A DNA stretch of 64,000 nt from Anaerolineales bacterium (GTDB taxonomy: Bacteria; Chloroflexota; Anaerolineae; 4572-78; J111), in NCBI GenBank assembly GCA_015075185.1, contig JABTUW010000002.1, positions 1,488,001 through 1,552,000 of the forward strand, written 5' to 3'. The notes beneath the pieces are model-generated. The model saw only the letters and a program-made list of their open reading frames with translations. It did no database searches and was not told where the DNA came from. Shown piece after piece: positions 8,831 to 16,530 of the stretch (its first letter is position 1; the number at the start of each line of letters is the position of its first letter). Both the position numbers and the translations under genes were made by a program.

Positions 8831-10645
8831 ATGAATTTCCAATTACTGCTCACATTTGCCATTCTCTTTGTATCCATTGCCTTATTCCTTAGTGACCGGC
8901 TGCGGGCAGACCTGGTTGCCCTGTTGACAGTCATTGCCCTGGGCTTGACCGGTATTCTCTCGCCCCAGGAAGCCTTCTCCGGTTTCAGCCGTTCGGCTGT
9001 TATTACCATCCTGGCTATTTTTATCCTGGCCGAAGGTTTGCAGCGTACCGGCGTGACCGAGCAGGTCGGCCACCTGCTGCTGCGCATCGCCGGAACACGT
9101 GAAGGCTGGCTAGTCGTCGTCGTGATGCTGGCCGGGGCGTTTCTATCTTTGTTTATGAATAATATCGCCGCCGCATCGGTGTTGTTACCGGCCGTGGCCG
9201 GGGCGGGACGCAAGGCCGGAGTAAATCCGGCCCGAATCTTGATGCCGCTCGCCTTTGCCACCATCCTGGGCGGCATGGCCACCTTGCTGACCACGACCAA
9301 TATCGTTGTCAGTACCCTGCTGCGTGACGAGGGCCAGGCCGGTTATGGCTTGTTGGATTTCGCTCCCCTGGGCCTGCCGATTATTGTCGTTGGGGTGGCT
9401 TATATGGCCCTGATTGGCCGGCGCCTGCTGCCGGCTCACTGGCCGGCCGAGTATCTCGAAGCGGCTCGTCAGGCTGACGAAGATTTGGTGGGCGTGTATC
9501 GCCTGGGGGAGCATTTGTTCCGTATCCGGGTGCCGCTTGGCTCGGCGCTCAACGGCAAAACGCTGGCGCAGAGCGCCTTTCGCGAGCGCTATAATCTGAC
9601 CGCTGTGGCGATAGAGCGTGATGGGCAGCTTACCCTTTCTCCGGCCCCGGACAAGACCGTGCAGGAGGGCGACATTATTCTTTTTGCCGGTAATTTGGAG
9701 GAGTTACGCCAGCAGGATGTCGAACCGTATTTTGAATTTCTTCCCTCTCGCGATTGGCGAGAGCAAGACCTGGAGTCGCCGACAATTGTCGTCACTGAAA
9801 CCGTGCTGGCTCCCCGTTCCGGGCTGATTGGGCAGACTCTCCGGCAGGCGCACTTTCGGGATAAGTATGGTATGACTGCCCTGGCGATTTGGCGAGGAGG
9901 ACAGCAATTGCGCACCGGGTTGGCCGATCTACCCCTTCAATTTGGGGATGCTCTACTTCTACAGGGGCCGCGCGAGCGTTTGCGCGTGCTTCACGCCGAA
10001 CCAGACCTGATTGTGCTGGGCAATGGACAAGAAGAAGTCAAACTTGTGCCGGGCAAGGGCCGCCTGGCTCTGGCAATTATGGCCGTGACCTTGGTGCTGG
10101 CGGCCATTAGCCCGGCCTTAGTGGGTGAAGTGATGCTCGGCGGGGCGCTGGCCATGGTCCTGGCCAGGGTGCTGACCATGGATCACGCTTACCAGTCGGT
10201 TGAGTGGAAAAGTATTTTTCTGATTGCCGGCATGCTGCCGATGGGCATTGCCATTACCAAAACCGGGGCCGCTGCGCTGCTGGCAAACTGGCTCATTACT
10301 TTCCTGGGACCGGCCGGGCCGCTGGCATTGCTGGCCGGGTTATTTATCCTGGCTACCTTACTGACTCAGGCCATGAATGGCGCCGCCGTGGCCACGGTCA
10401 TGGCCCCCATCGCTATTGAGACCGCGCAGAATATCGGGGTTGATCCCCACTCCCTGGCCATGGGCGTCGCTCTGGCCACGTCTATGGCCTTTTTGACTCC
10501 GCTGGGACACCCGGTCAACGTTCTGGTGATGGGGCCGGGCGGCTACCGTTTTCACGATTATTTCAAGGTCGGCCTGCCGCTGACCGTGCTGCTTACCGTT
10601 CTTATTATCAGCCTGCTGCCCCGCATTTGGTCGTTGACGCCTTAG
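8831..10645 (+). CDS. SLC13-family (DASS/CitT-like) permease with two RCK_C (TrkA_C) domains
   Basis: Inner-membrane transporter of 604 residues. The N-terminal membrane half (about 1-200) contains the SLC13-like segments LFMNNIAAASVLLP and TTTNIVVSTLL. Two cytosolic RCK_C domains follow (about 215-300 and 310-395), then a second membrane half with LTQAMNGAAVATVMAPIA and FLTPLGHPVNVLVMGPGGY. This layout is common in bacteria for permeases annotated as citrate, sulfate or sodium symporters; the RCK_C pair probably binds a regulatory ligand. The substrate is not predictable. It stands alone, divergent from ettA. Confidence 0.85.
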   Translation: MNFQLLLTFAILFVSIALFLSDRLRADLVALLTVIALGLTGILSPQEAFSGFSRSAVITILAIFILAEGLQRTGVTEQVGHLLLRIAGTREGWLVVVVMLAGAFLSLFMNNIAAASVLLPAVAGAGRKAGVNPARILMPLAFATILGGMATLLTTTNIVVSTLLRDEGQAGYGLLDFAPLGLPIIVVGVAYMALIGRRLLPAHWPAEYLEAARQADEDLVGVYRLGEHLFRIRVPLGSALNGKTLAQSAFRERYNLTAVAIERDGQLTLSPAPDKTVQEGDIILFAGNLEELRQQDVEPYFEFLPSRDWREQDLESPTIVVTETVLAPRSGLIGQTLRQAHFRDKYGMTALAIWRGGQQLRTGLADLPLQFGDALLLQGPRERLRVLHAEPDLIVLGNGQEEVKLVPGKGRLALAIMAVTLVLAAISPALVGEVMLGGALAMVLARVLTMDHAYQSVEWKSIFLIAGMLPMGIAITKTGAAALLANWLITFLGPAGPLALLAGLFILATLLTQAMNGAAVATVMAPIAIETAQNIGVDPHSLAMGVALATSMAFLTPLGHPVNVLVMGPGGYRFHDYFKVGLPLTVLLTVLIISLLPRIWSLTP

Positions 10646-10660
10646 AATTGCCAATTTTTG

Positions 10661-10798
10661 GAATTGTCCGATTCTTACTCCCTAACCGACGAACCAGAAC
10701 CAAAGATGTTTAGACAAGATTTACAGATAAATCAAACAAATCTTGGTAATCCTGTCCAAATTTCTTGCCCACTGTACAAGAATTTGACTCGTAAGGTC
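10661..10798. repeat. Degenerate inverted repeat in convergent gap
   Basis: A segment with GACAAGATTTACAG followed by an approximate complement (ATCTTGGTAATCCTGTC) lies between the convergent permease and phosphatase genes at about 10712-10758. It resembles a dispersed repeat and may serve as a weak bidirectional terminator. No gene is supported here. Confidence 0.4.
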
Positions 10799-11575
10799 CT
10801 ATTCCTCCTCCAGCCAGCCCAGCACAAAATTGGGATAATTGGCCAATTCTTCACTGGTAGGCAGCATCCTCTCGGCCGGGGTTCGCCGGGAGCCGAACCA
10901 GGTGGGACGTACCCGGATGATCTCTTTGACGTGGGAGATGTCGTTAAGGAGGAGAAGCCGGTAATTACGTTGGCGAGGGTTCCCGGATGCGGCCGCCTTG
11001 GCGCTGGCCTGAATTTGCAGCAGGCTTAGCGAAGCATTATCAAAGGCAAAGGTCCGCCAGCCCCGGTCTACAATGCCCAGGGTAGCCCGCAAGCTGGCAT
11101 TCAGTACGCCGCCATGGGTGACAACGGCAACGGCGGTTTCCTCGGCCATTCCCTCAATTATTTCGTCCAGGGCCAGCCGGACCCGGGCCTCGAAAGCCGG
11201 GTCGCCCTCTTCACCGGGCAGCGGCTCCCAGAACTCGTTGGCCTTCCAGGCGGCTGGCACTTCCGGGTAGCGCCGGCCGATTTCCTCGCGGGTCAGCCCA
11301 TTCAATAGGCCAAAATTGTATTCGTTCAAACGCGGGTCGAGCCGCAGCGACAGGCCCAGAAATTGGCAGATTATCTCGCCCGTTTCGGCGGCGCGGCTGA
11401 GCGAACTGGAAATAACTGCGCTCAATTGGGCCTCCTGGGCCAGCCGGGTCGCTGCCTGCCGGGCCTGCTGCCGGCCCAGGTCGGTCAGCGGGGAGTCGTC
11501 AGACCCCTGAATCCGCTGCTCCAGGTTGCCCTGCGATTCCCCATGTCGAACCAGCCACAGAAATTCGTACCTTTT
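10799..11575 (-). CDS. Histidine phosphatase superfamily protein (phosphoglycerate mutase-like); start codon unusual or lost
   Basis: Cytoplasmic phosphohydrolase or mutase of the RHG family. The first in-frame ATG (11423-11425) would delete the catalytic motif. The frame stays open upstream and encodes LWLVRHGESQGN with the phospho-acceptor His, then the conserved SSSLSRAAETG, LNEYNFG and VVTHGGVLNA motifs, so translation must begin upstream. A TGA sits at 11576-11578 and no ATG, GTG or TTG lies between it and the RHG motif. Either CTG at 11558-11560 is used (AAAAAGG lies 9 nt upstream), or a one-base error in the A5 run at 11572-11576 hides a GTG start at 11577-11579. The specific substrate is unknown. 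Confidence 0.75.
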   Translation of the reverse strand, partial: KRYEFLWLVRHGESQGNLEQRIQGSDDSPLTDLGRQQARQAATRLAQEAQLSAVISSSLSRAAETGEIICQFLGLSLRLDPRLNEYNFGLLNGLTREEIGRRYPEVPAAWKANEFWEPLPGEEGDPAFEARVRLALDEIIEGMAEETAVAVVTHGGVLNASLRATLGIVDRGWRTFAFDNASLSLLQIQASAKAAASGNPRQRNYRLLLLNDISHVKEIIRVRPTWFGSRRTPAERMLPTSEELANYPNFVLGWLEEE

Positions 11576-11919
11576 TCACTTTCGTGAGGGTCGTGTTTCT
11601 AAACCTGCCCAAAAATGAAATGCACTCCGGCTGACAATTTATCTTTGCCAGACTAATAGCTTCGAATACATTCGATTTTGGGCAATCTCGCCCTTCGATA
11701 CGGCCTTCGGCCCGCTTCGCGTCAGGACGAGCTGAACGCATCCTGAGTAGCCACCTGCCCCCGATTCGGGGGTGCAGTGAAACGAAGGGCGTATCGAAGG
11801 ATGCGGTTTTGTAGAGTCGCTGCCACTTCTGAATGCACCTGTTTGGCAGGGGGATTGTAAGAATATTAAGGGTGAGGTAGAATAATAAGGGAAAGATTAT
11901 TGCTCGTGGAGATATTAGG
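11576..11919. other. Intergenic region with a dispersed palindromic element, no supported gene
   Basis: 344 bases between divergently oriented genes. The main content is the palindromic repeat at about 11694-11806. A reading frame across it on the minus strand shows no recognisable protein family and overlaps the real start of the phosphatase, so I treat it as non-coding. Confidence 0.6.
11694..11806. repeat. Dispersed palindromic repeat, copy A
   Basis: Contains GCATCCTGAGTAGCC and CGAAGGGCGTATCGAAGGAT, which recur in reverse orientation at about 45530-45640. It can fold into a long imperfect hairpin. Repeats of this type occur between genes in multiple copies; two are visible in this window. 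Confidence 0.65.
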
Positions 11920-12897
11920 TTGTCCCACGTCCTTACCTCGCCCCCATATAGCCTCAAGGCCGCCAATTTTGAGCCGGCCTACCTGGCCCTGCACCGCGGC
12001 GGCGAACTCAAACGCCGGGCGCTGGCGGCCCTGGCCGGGCTGGCCGACTGCCGCGTCTGCCCGCGCGACTGCGGGGTGGACCGGCTGGCGGACAAAACGG
12101 CGGCCTGCAAAACCGGGCGCTACGCCCAGGCAGCCAGTTGTTTTCCCCATTTTGGTGAGGAGGACTGCCTGCGCGGCTGGAACGGCAGCGGCACGATTTT
12201 CTTCTCCATGTGCAACCTGCGCTGCGTCTTTTGCCAGAACTTCGACATCAGCCAGGCCAGCCGCGGCCAGGAAGTGAACGCCGTCGAACTGGCCGCGCTC
12301 ATGCTGGACTTGCAGGAGAGCGGCTGCCACAACATCAATTTTGTTACCCCGGAGCATGTTGTGCCCCAGGTGTTGGAGGGCTTGGTGGTGGCGGTGGAAG
12401 CGGGCCTGCGCCTGCCGCTTGTCTACAATACCTCGGCTTACGACTCAATGGAAAGCCTGCGCTGGCTCGACGGGGTGGTAGACATCTACATGCCGGATTT
12501 TAAGTTTTGGGATTCGGCCCTGTCGCTAAGATATCTTAAAGCCAAAGATTACGCCGAAGCCGCCCGGCGGGCGATCAAAGAGATGCACCGCCAGGTGGGA
12601 CCGCTCAAATTTGATGAAAAGGGGCTGGCCAAACGGGGGGTCCTCGTCCGCCACCTGGTCATGCCCGGCTTTCTGGACGAGACCCGCCGCATCCTCCGCT
12701 TCCTGGCCGAGGAGGTTGGCCCGGACACTTACGTCAATGTGATGGCCCAATACTACCCGGCGGGGAAAGTCTCCAAAGAGAAGTATCCCGAAATCAACCG
12801 CCCTACCACCCCCCCCGAATACGAGGCCGCCGTCCAAATGGCCCGCGACCTGGGCCTGCGGCTGGACGAGCGCCGCGCGTGCGGCGGGTGGCGCTAA
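11920..12897 (+). CDS. Radical SAM protein, pyruvate formate-lyase activating enzyme-like
   Basis: 325-residue stand-alone radical SAM protein of the PflA-related group (COG1313-like). The [4Fe-4S] cluster motif is CNLRCVFC (CxxxCxxC, about residues 101-108). An N-terminal Cys motif (CRVCPRDCGVDR) and CKTG probably bind an additional cluster or zinc, as in other members. The C-terminal VRHLVMPGFLDE and NVMAQYYPAGK segments are characteristic. The start is TTG at 11920, since no in-frame ATG or GTG is nearby. Its target is unknown: no glycyl-radical enzyme is adjacent. Confidence 0.85.
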   Translation: MSHVLTSPPYSLKAANFEPAYLALHRGGELKRRALAALAGLADCRVCPRDCGVDRLADKTAACKTGRYAQAASCFPHFGEEDCLRGWNGSGTIFFSMCNLRCVFCQNFDISQASRGQEVNAVELAALMLDLQESGCHNINFVTPEHVVPQVLEGLVVAVEAGLRLPLVYNTSAYDSMESLRWLDGVVDIYMPDFKFWDSALSLRYLKAKDYAEAARRAIKEMHRQVGPLKFDEKGLAKRGVLVRHLVMPGFLDETRRILRFLAEEVGPDTYVNVMAQYYPAGKVSKEKYPEINRPTTPPEYEAAVQMARDLGLRLDERRACGGWR

Positions 12898-12987
12898 TCT
12901 CTGCGTATCTCCTATAAAAATCACAAGAGCATCCGGCAATTCAATCCAGCCGCCAATGGCTGGAAGCCATCGGCTGAGACAGGTAAA

Positions 12988-13072
12988 AGCCGGTTCAAAA
13001 CCGGCTCAACCCCCTCCTCAGCCTGAATTAGCAGGCTTTCATGAGGCCTAGCCGGGCGTTTCAACGCCCGGC
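12988..13072. repeat. Dispersed GC-rich hairpin cluster at the 3' end of the CHAT gene
   Basis: Two perfect hairpins: 12988-13006 (AGCCGGTT/AACCGGCT arms) and 13051-13072 (GCCGGGCG/CGCCCGGC arms with a 6-nt loop). The first recurs identically at 34677-34695 and a relative of the second at 34611-34630. The second hairpin contains the TGA stop codon of the CHAT gene. Confidence 0.75.
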
Positions 13073-15931
13073 GGACTCCCCCAACAGCGCCTTGACCTGG
13101 GCCTCATCCCCGGCGGCCAGGGCCGCCTGCAACTGCTGGAACTTTTCCTCGCCCAACTGCTGCCGCACCTGCTGGGTGTACACCTGCGCCATAATCCGCT
13201 TCACCGTCTCCGCGTCCGGCGACTTCAGCCGTTCCAGGATGGCCGCCGACTCCTGTAGGTAAGCCAGAGCCGTTTCAAAATCGCCCTGCCGGTAAGCCAG
13301 GAGCTGGGCCATCATGGCCAAGGTGGCGGCTTTGCCCTGGACATCGCCGATGCTTTCCTTCATGTCGAGGGACTGGCGGTAGAGGCGGAGGGCTTCCTCG
13401 ATCTGGCCCTGGTTGGCGTAGATGCTGGCCAGGTTGTGCAGCATGGCCGCCTTTTCCCCGGCCGAGTCCTCCGGACAACCCTGCATGGCCTGCCGGTAGT
13501 GCTGTACGGCTGATTCAACCTGGCCCAGCGTATCCTCGGCCCGGGCCAGTTGGTGCAGCACCCGATAATCCGCAGCCAGCGCTAAGGTCTGCCGGCTCAA
13601 GTCGGCGGCTTCGCGGTAGCGGCTGCGGTTGACCCACCTTCTGGCCAGATGGGTGGCTATTTCGGCGGCAATCTCCCCCACCTGCCCGGCCAGGGCCAGC
13701 CGGTGGATTTCCAGCAGTTGTTCTTCGCTGGCGCGGTCGGCCTCCTGCCACCACAGGCGGTAGAGAGTTTCGGTGGCCAGGCGGGCCAGGGCGGCTGGGT
13801 CTGGCGGCGCTTCCCCGGCCAGTGGCTCGGCCAGCAGGCGGGGCGCGTAATATAGGTCTGTTTCTGTTGGCTGGCGGGTCACTTCCACCAATCCCAGGGC
13901 CTCGGCCCGGCGCAGGTGGGTCTCCAAATCGGCTCTATCTTCGCAAAGGGCTGCCAGGGCTGGGTAGGGTACGGGTACCTGGTAAACCAGGGCCGCCGCC
14001 AGCATCTGCCGCAGGGCCGCTTCCTGCTGCCGGAGCAGCTCCTCGGCCAGGATGCTTTCGCGGAACTCGACCGCTTTGGCCGCCATCCGTTCCAAAATTT
14101 GGGCGTGATCCAGCCCAGCCTGGCCCAAAATCTCGAACAGCCACTCCAGCAGGCGCGGGTTGCCGTCGGCCACGCTAATGGCCTGTGCTTCTAACTCCTT
14201 GAGAATCGCGCCGGGCTGCTTCGCCCGTTCCAGGCGGCGCACCTTTTTAGCCAAATCCGCCCCCCGTAAGGGGTCGAGCGGTTCCTGGAACAACGCCGCC
14301 GCCTCGGCCACGTCGAGCCGGTAGCGGCTGGTGACCAGCAGCCGGTGGCGGCCCTGGCCCTGCTGGATGGCAAAGGCCAGCGCCGCCAGGACCTTTTTGG
14401 CTTCAGTTGAGAGTAGCGGCAGGCCCGCCCGCAACATGAGCTGGCCGTCGTTGTGCTCAAAATTGGCCTCAAAATCGTCCAGCACCAGCAAGAGCGGCGG
14501 GTCCACCTGCCCCAAAACGGTGCGCAGCTTAAACCTTAATTCCTCCTGCGGGTTCAGCAGGGTTTCCCGTTGGGCCTGGTTCAGCGGCGCTTCCTCGGCC
14601 AGCCGGTTGGCCAGGGCAAACTCGTCCAACGGCCCGACCCAGACCAGGGTCTGATAGTCAGGCAGCCGGTCGGCTAGGCGAGCGGCCAGGCTGCTCTTGC
14701 CCAGCCCGCCCATGCCGTACAGCAGCACCCCGATTTTATCCGGGGCGTAGCGCAGGGCCTGCAAGCAGCGCTGTAGAGCACGCCGCCGGCCGACAAAGCT
14801 CTGGCGGGTCGGCACTTTGACCTGCTGCCGCCGCGGGTCCAAAAATTTGGTTTCCGTCGAAGGGGGCGGGGCCGGCAGCCGGCCCCGTGTTTTCAGCGGC
14901 GTCACCAGCGGGCCGGGCGGGTCACCGGCCAGGTAGAGCCGCAGCAGGTGCCAGTCCCGCGCCTGCTGCTCGAGCAAAGCCTGGTAGGTTTCGGCCAGGG
15001 CGCGGGCCGGTTCCGCGCCGGTGGCCAGGCCGGCGTACAGCGTGGCCGCGGCGGCGCTGGCTTCGGGGTCGAGCACGGGCCGGCCCCAGCCCAACACGGC
15101 CCTGGCCCCCTGGCCCAGCAGGGCCTCGGCCAGGGAGGGCACGCTGCCGGCCCGCGGCGCTTCGCCGGTGCGGCAGCCCGATAGAAAGATCAGCCGGGGC
15201 AGGCGGGTCAGCGCCCGGCCGATTTCCGCCGCCGGAGCGTAATGAGCGCCGCCCGTCTCCGTTTCGGTCAAAAAAACGGGTTCCTGGTCGGCCAGCGTGG
15301 CGTGGCCGGTCAGGTGAACTACGTCAAAATAACCGGCGTCGTAGGAGTCAATCAGGTTCTTCAATTCGGCCAGGTCGCCGCTCTCCTCGACCATCAAGGT
15401 CAAGGGCTGCTTGCGGGTGGCCTCCAGGATCAAGCCCTCTTCATTTTCATAGTCCAGCACCGGCTCGACCCCCAGCGGCGAGGTGGCCATGAACAGCACC
15501 CGCAGGGCACGGTTTTCCGGCGGCAGGAGGGGCGCTTTCTGCTCCTGCCAGCGCACCGGCACGATGAACGGGTTTTGGCGCTGCACCAGAAAGCCCACGC
15601 CGTCGTGCAGCGTTTCCCAGGGCAGGTGGGCCAGCCGGCCGCTTGCGGCAATGGCTAAAACCAGGATTTCCGTTTGCCTTCGGATCGCCTCAATGGCCTG
15701 GGCCAGAAAGCGGTCGGCGCTGTCGAGCCAGGCGTAGAGCTGTTGGCCGGTCTGGGCCAGGTCGGCTGGCAGGAGGGTGTAGTAATCGGTTTCCGCCCGG
15801 TCAATCAGCTTTTGGATGGCCGCCAGTGGCAGCGGGCGCGCTTGGTAGTCGTTGGGGTTGTCGAAATAGTAGCGCAGCTCGGCGGTGGCGGGGTCAAGCG
15901 GTTTCAGGGCAATGTGCAGGGTTTGGGACAT
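13061..15931 (-). CDS. CHAT-domain protease / STAND NTPase / TPR protein
   Basis: 956-residue modular protein. Residues about 1-345 form a CHAT caspase-like peptidase with an intact dyad: His210 in HLTGHA and Cys253 in FLSGCRTG. After a linker, FVGRRRAL (about 379-386) starts a STAND/NB-ARC-type NTPase with Walker A GMGGLGKSS (406-414) and Walker B LLLVLDDFE (480-488), then a helical region, and C-terminal TPRs (about 780-930) as the probable sensor. The start at 15931 is preferred over 15949 because AAGGAG lies 7 nt upstream. Known proteins with this layout are ligand-triggered proteases in bacterial conflict systems; activation by TPR-bound signal and NTP is inferred. It follows the EACC1-like gene by 117 nt, with a very similar RBS. 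No substrate gene such as a gasdermin is adjacent. Confidence 0.9.
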   Translation of the reverse strand: MSQTLHIALKPLDPATAELRYYFDNPNDYQARPLPLAAIQKLIDRAETDYYTLLPADLAQTGQQLYAWLDSADRFLAQAIEAIRRQTEILVLAIAASGRLAHLPWETLHDGVGFLVQRQNPFIVPVRWQEQKAPLLPPENRALRVLFMATSPLGVEPVLDYENEEGLILEATRKQPLTLMVEESGDLAELKNLIDSYDAGYFDVVHLTGHATLADQEPVFLTETETGGAHYAPAAEIGRALTRLPRLIFLSGCRTGEAPRAGSVPSLAEALLGQGARAVLGWGRPVLDPEASAAAATLYAGLATGAEPARALAETYQALLEQQARDWHLLRLYLAGDPPGPLVTPLKTRGRLPAPPPSTETKFLDPRRQQVKVPTRQSFVGRRRALQRCLQALRYAPDKIGVLLYGMGGLGKSSLAARLADRLPDYQTLVWVGPLDEFALANRLAEEAPLNQAQRETLLNPQEELRFKLRTVLGQVDPPLLLVLDDFEANFEHNDGQLMLRAGLPLLSTEAKKVLAALAFAIQQGQGRHRLLVTSRYRLDVAEAAALFQEPLDPLRGADLAKKVRRLERAKQPGAILKELEAQAISVADGNPRLLEWLFEILGQAGLDHAQILERMAAKAVEFRESILAEELLRQQEAALRQMLAAALVYQVPVPYPALAALCEDRADLETHLRRAEALGLVEVTRQPTETDLYYAPRLLAEPLAGEAPPDPAALARLATETLYRLWWQEADRASEEQLLEIHRLALAGQVGEIAAEIATHLARRWVNRSRYREAADLSRQTLALAADYRVLHQLARAEDTLGQVESAVQHYRQAMQGCPEDSAGEKAAMLHNLASIYANQGQIEEALRLYRQSLDMKESIGDVQGKAATLAMMAQLLAYRQGDFETALAYLQESAAILERLKSPDAETVKRIMAQVYTQQVRQQLGEEKFQQLQAALAAGDEAQVKALLGESAGR

Positions 15932-15961
15932 GGCCGTGCTCCTTAACAATAGGAGTTATGC

Positions 15962-16048
15962 GGTGGGTGGAAAAGCCCTCCCTAAACCCCTCCCAAAGGG
16001 AGGGACTTAGGCTGATTCTCCCTCTACGGGGGGAGTTAGAGGGGCGTT
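15962..16048. repeat. Palindromic GC-rich element between the EACC1-like and CHAT genes
   Basis: Contains CCCTCCC/GGGAGGG and related inverted tracts (around 15978-16003). It resembles the block at about 40893-40962. As an intercistronic hairpin it may reduce CHAT expression relative to the upstream small protein. Confidence 0.5.
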
Positions 16049-16381
16049 CTATTTGACTAATTCCTGCAAAACCTCGTTAATTTCCCTGGCGGTCGCGTTT
16101 TCCAACTGGATACGCTTGCCCTTTGACCCCACCAGTACCACCTTTTTAATGGTTTTGCCGGATTTGCCTTTTTGCCATTCGGCGTACCACTTGCGGATTT
16201 GCTCGGCGGCGGCCAGCGTGCCGCCGGTAATGCCGACAACTGTGGCAATTGCGGCCAGGGTAATTTCTCGCTCGTCCGCGCCGGTCGCCTCCCAACTGCC
16301 GGACAGTTCGGGCAGGGCGACCAGGCTGGCCGCGGCGTCGGCGGCGCCTTCACCTTCAATCGCGAATTGAATTGTAGACAT
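16049..16381 (-). CDS. Small EACC1-like protein, partner of the CHAT-STAND protein
   Basis: 110-residue protein beginning MSTIQFAIEG, chosen because AAAGGAG lies 6 nt before the ATG at 16381. It has an N-terminal strand-rich part (LVALPELSGSW), a central Ala/Gly/Ile-rich helix (about 44-58), a basic amphipathic segment (IRKWYAEWQKGKSGK) and a C-terminal beta hairpin plus helix (KKVVLVGSKGKRIQLE). This matches my recollection of effector-associated constant component 1 (EACC1) proteins, found beside STAND and protease effectors in bacterial conflict systems. I cannot run a profile search, so the name is tentative. First gene of the pair. Confidence 0.6.
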   Translation of the reverse strand: MSTIQFAIEGEGAADAAASLVALPELSGSWEATGADEREITLAAIATVVGITGGTLAAAEQIRKWYAEWQKGKSGKTIKKVVLVGSKGKRIQLENATAREINEVLQELVK

Positions 16382-16429
16382 GGACTGCTCCTTTGTTTGG
16401 GAATGTGGTTGGTTGAAACGGTTCACTCC

Positions 16430-16435
16430 ATTATA
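16430..16435 (-). promoter_or_regulatory. -10 element for the EACC1-CHAT pair
   Basis: TATAAT on the minus strand, about 49 nt upstream of the EACC1-like start codon; the -35 region is weak (TGCATT at 16 nt). It is divergent from the SNF2 promoter about 60 bp away. Confidence 0.4.
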
Positions 16436-16472
16436 TCTCAAAAGGGTGCAGAATGCATCCCTATTTTGGCTT

Positions 16473-16501
16473 TTGATTGTCTGAGTCGGTTATGTTATAA
16501 T
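16473..16501 (+). promoter_or_regulatory. Sigma70-type promoter for the SNF2-SWIM operon
   Basis: TTGATT (16473-16478), 17-nt spacer, TATAAT (16496-16501). It sits 29 nt before the ATG at 16531 and shares a 149-nt intergenic region with the divergent CHAT-pair promoter, so a common regulator could act on both. Confidence 0.6.
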
Positions 16502-16530
16502 TCCGGTTAAGCTTAAGGAAAGAATCAACT

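Noticed and set aside
10658..11029. 123-codon plus-strand frame between the permease and phosphatase
   Set aside because: It runs through repeat-like DNA and the antisense of the phosphatase 3' end.
11499..11966. 155-codon minus-strand frame across the gap between the phosphatase and the PflA-like gene
   Set aside because: It crosses a dispersed palindrome, shows no family pattern and overlaps the RHG motif of the phosphatase in the wrong frame.
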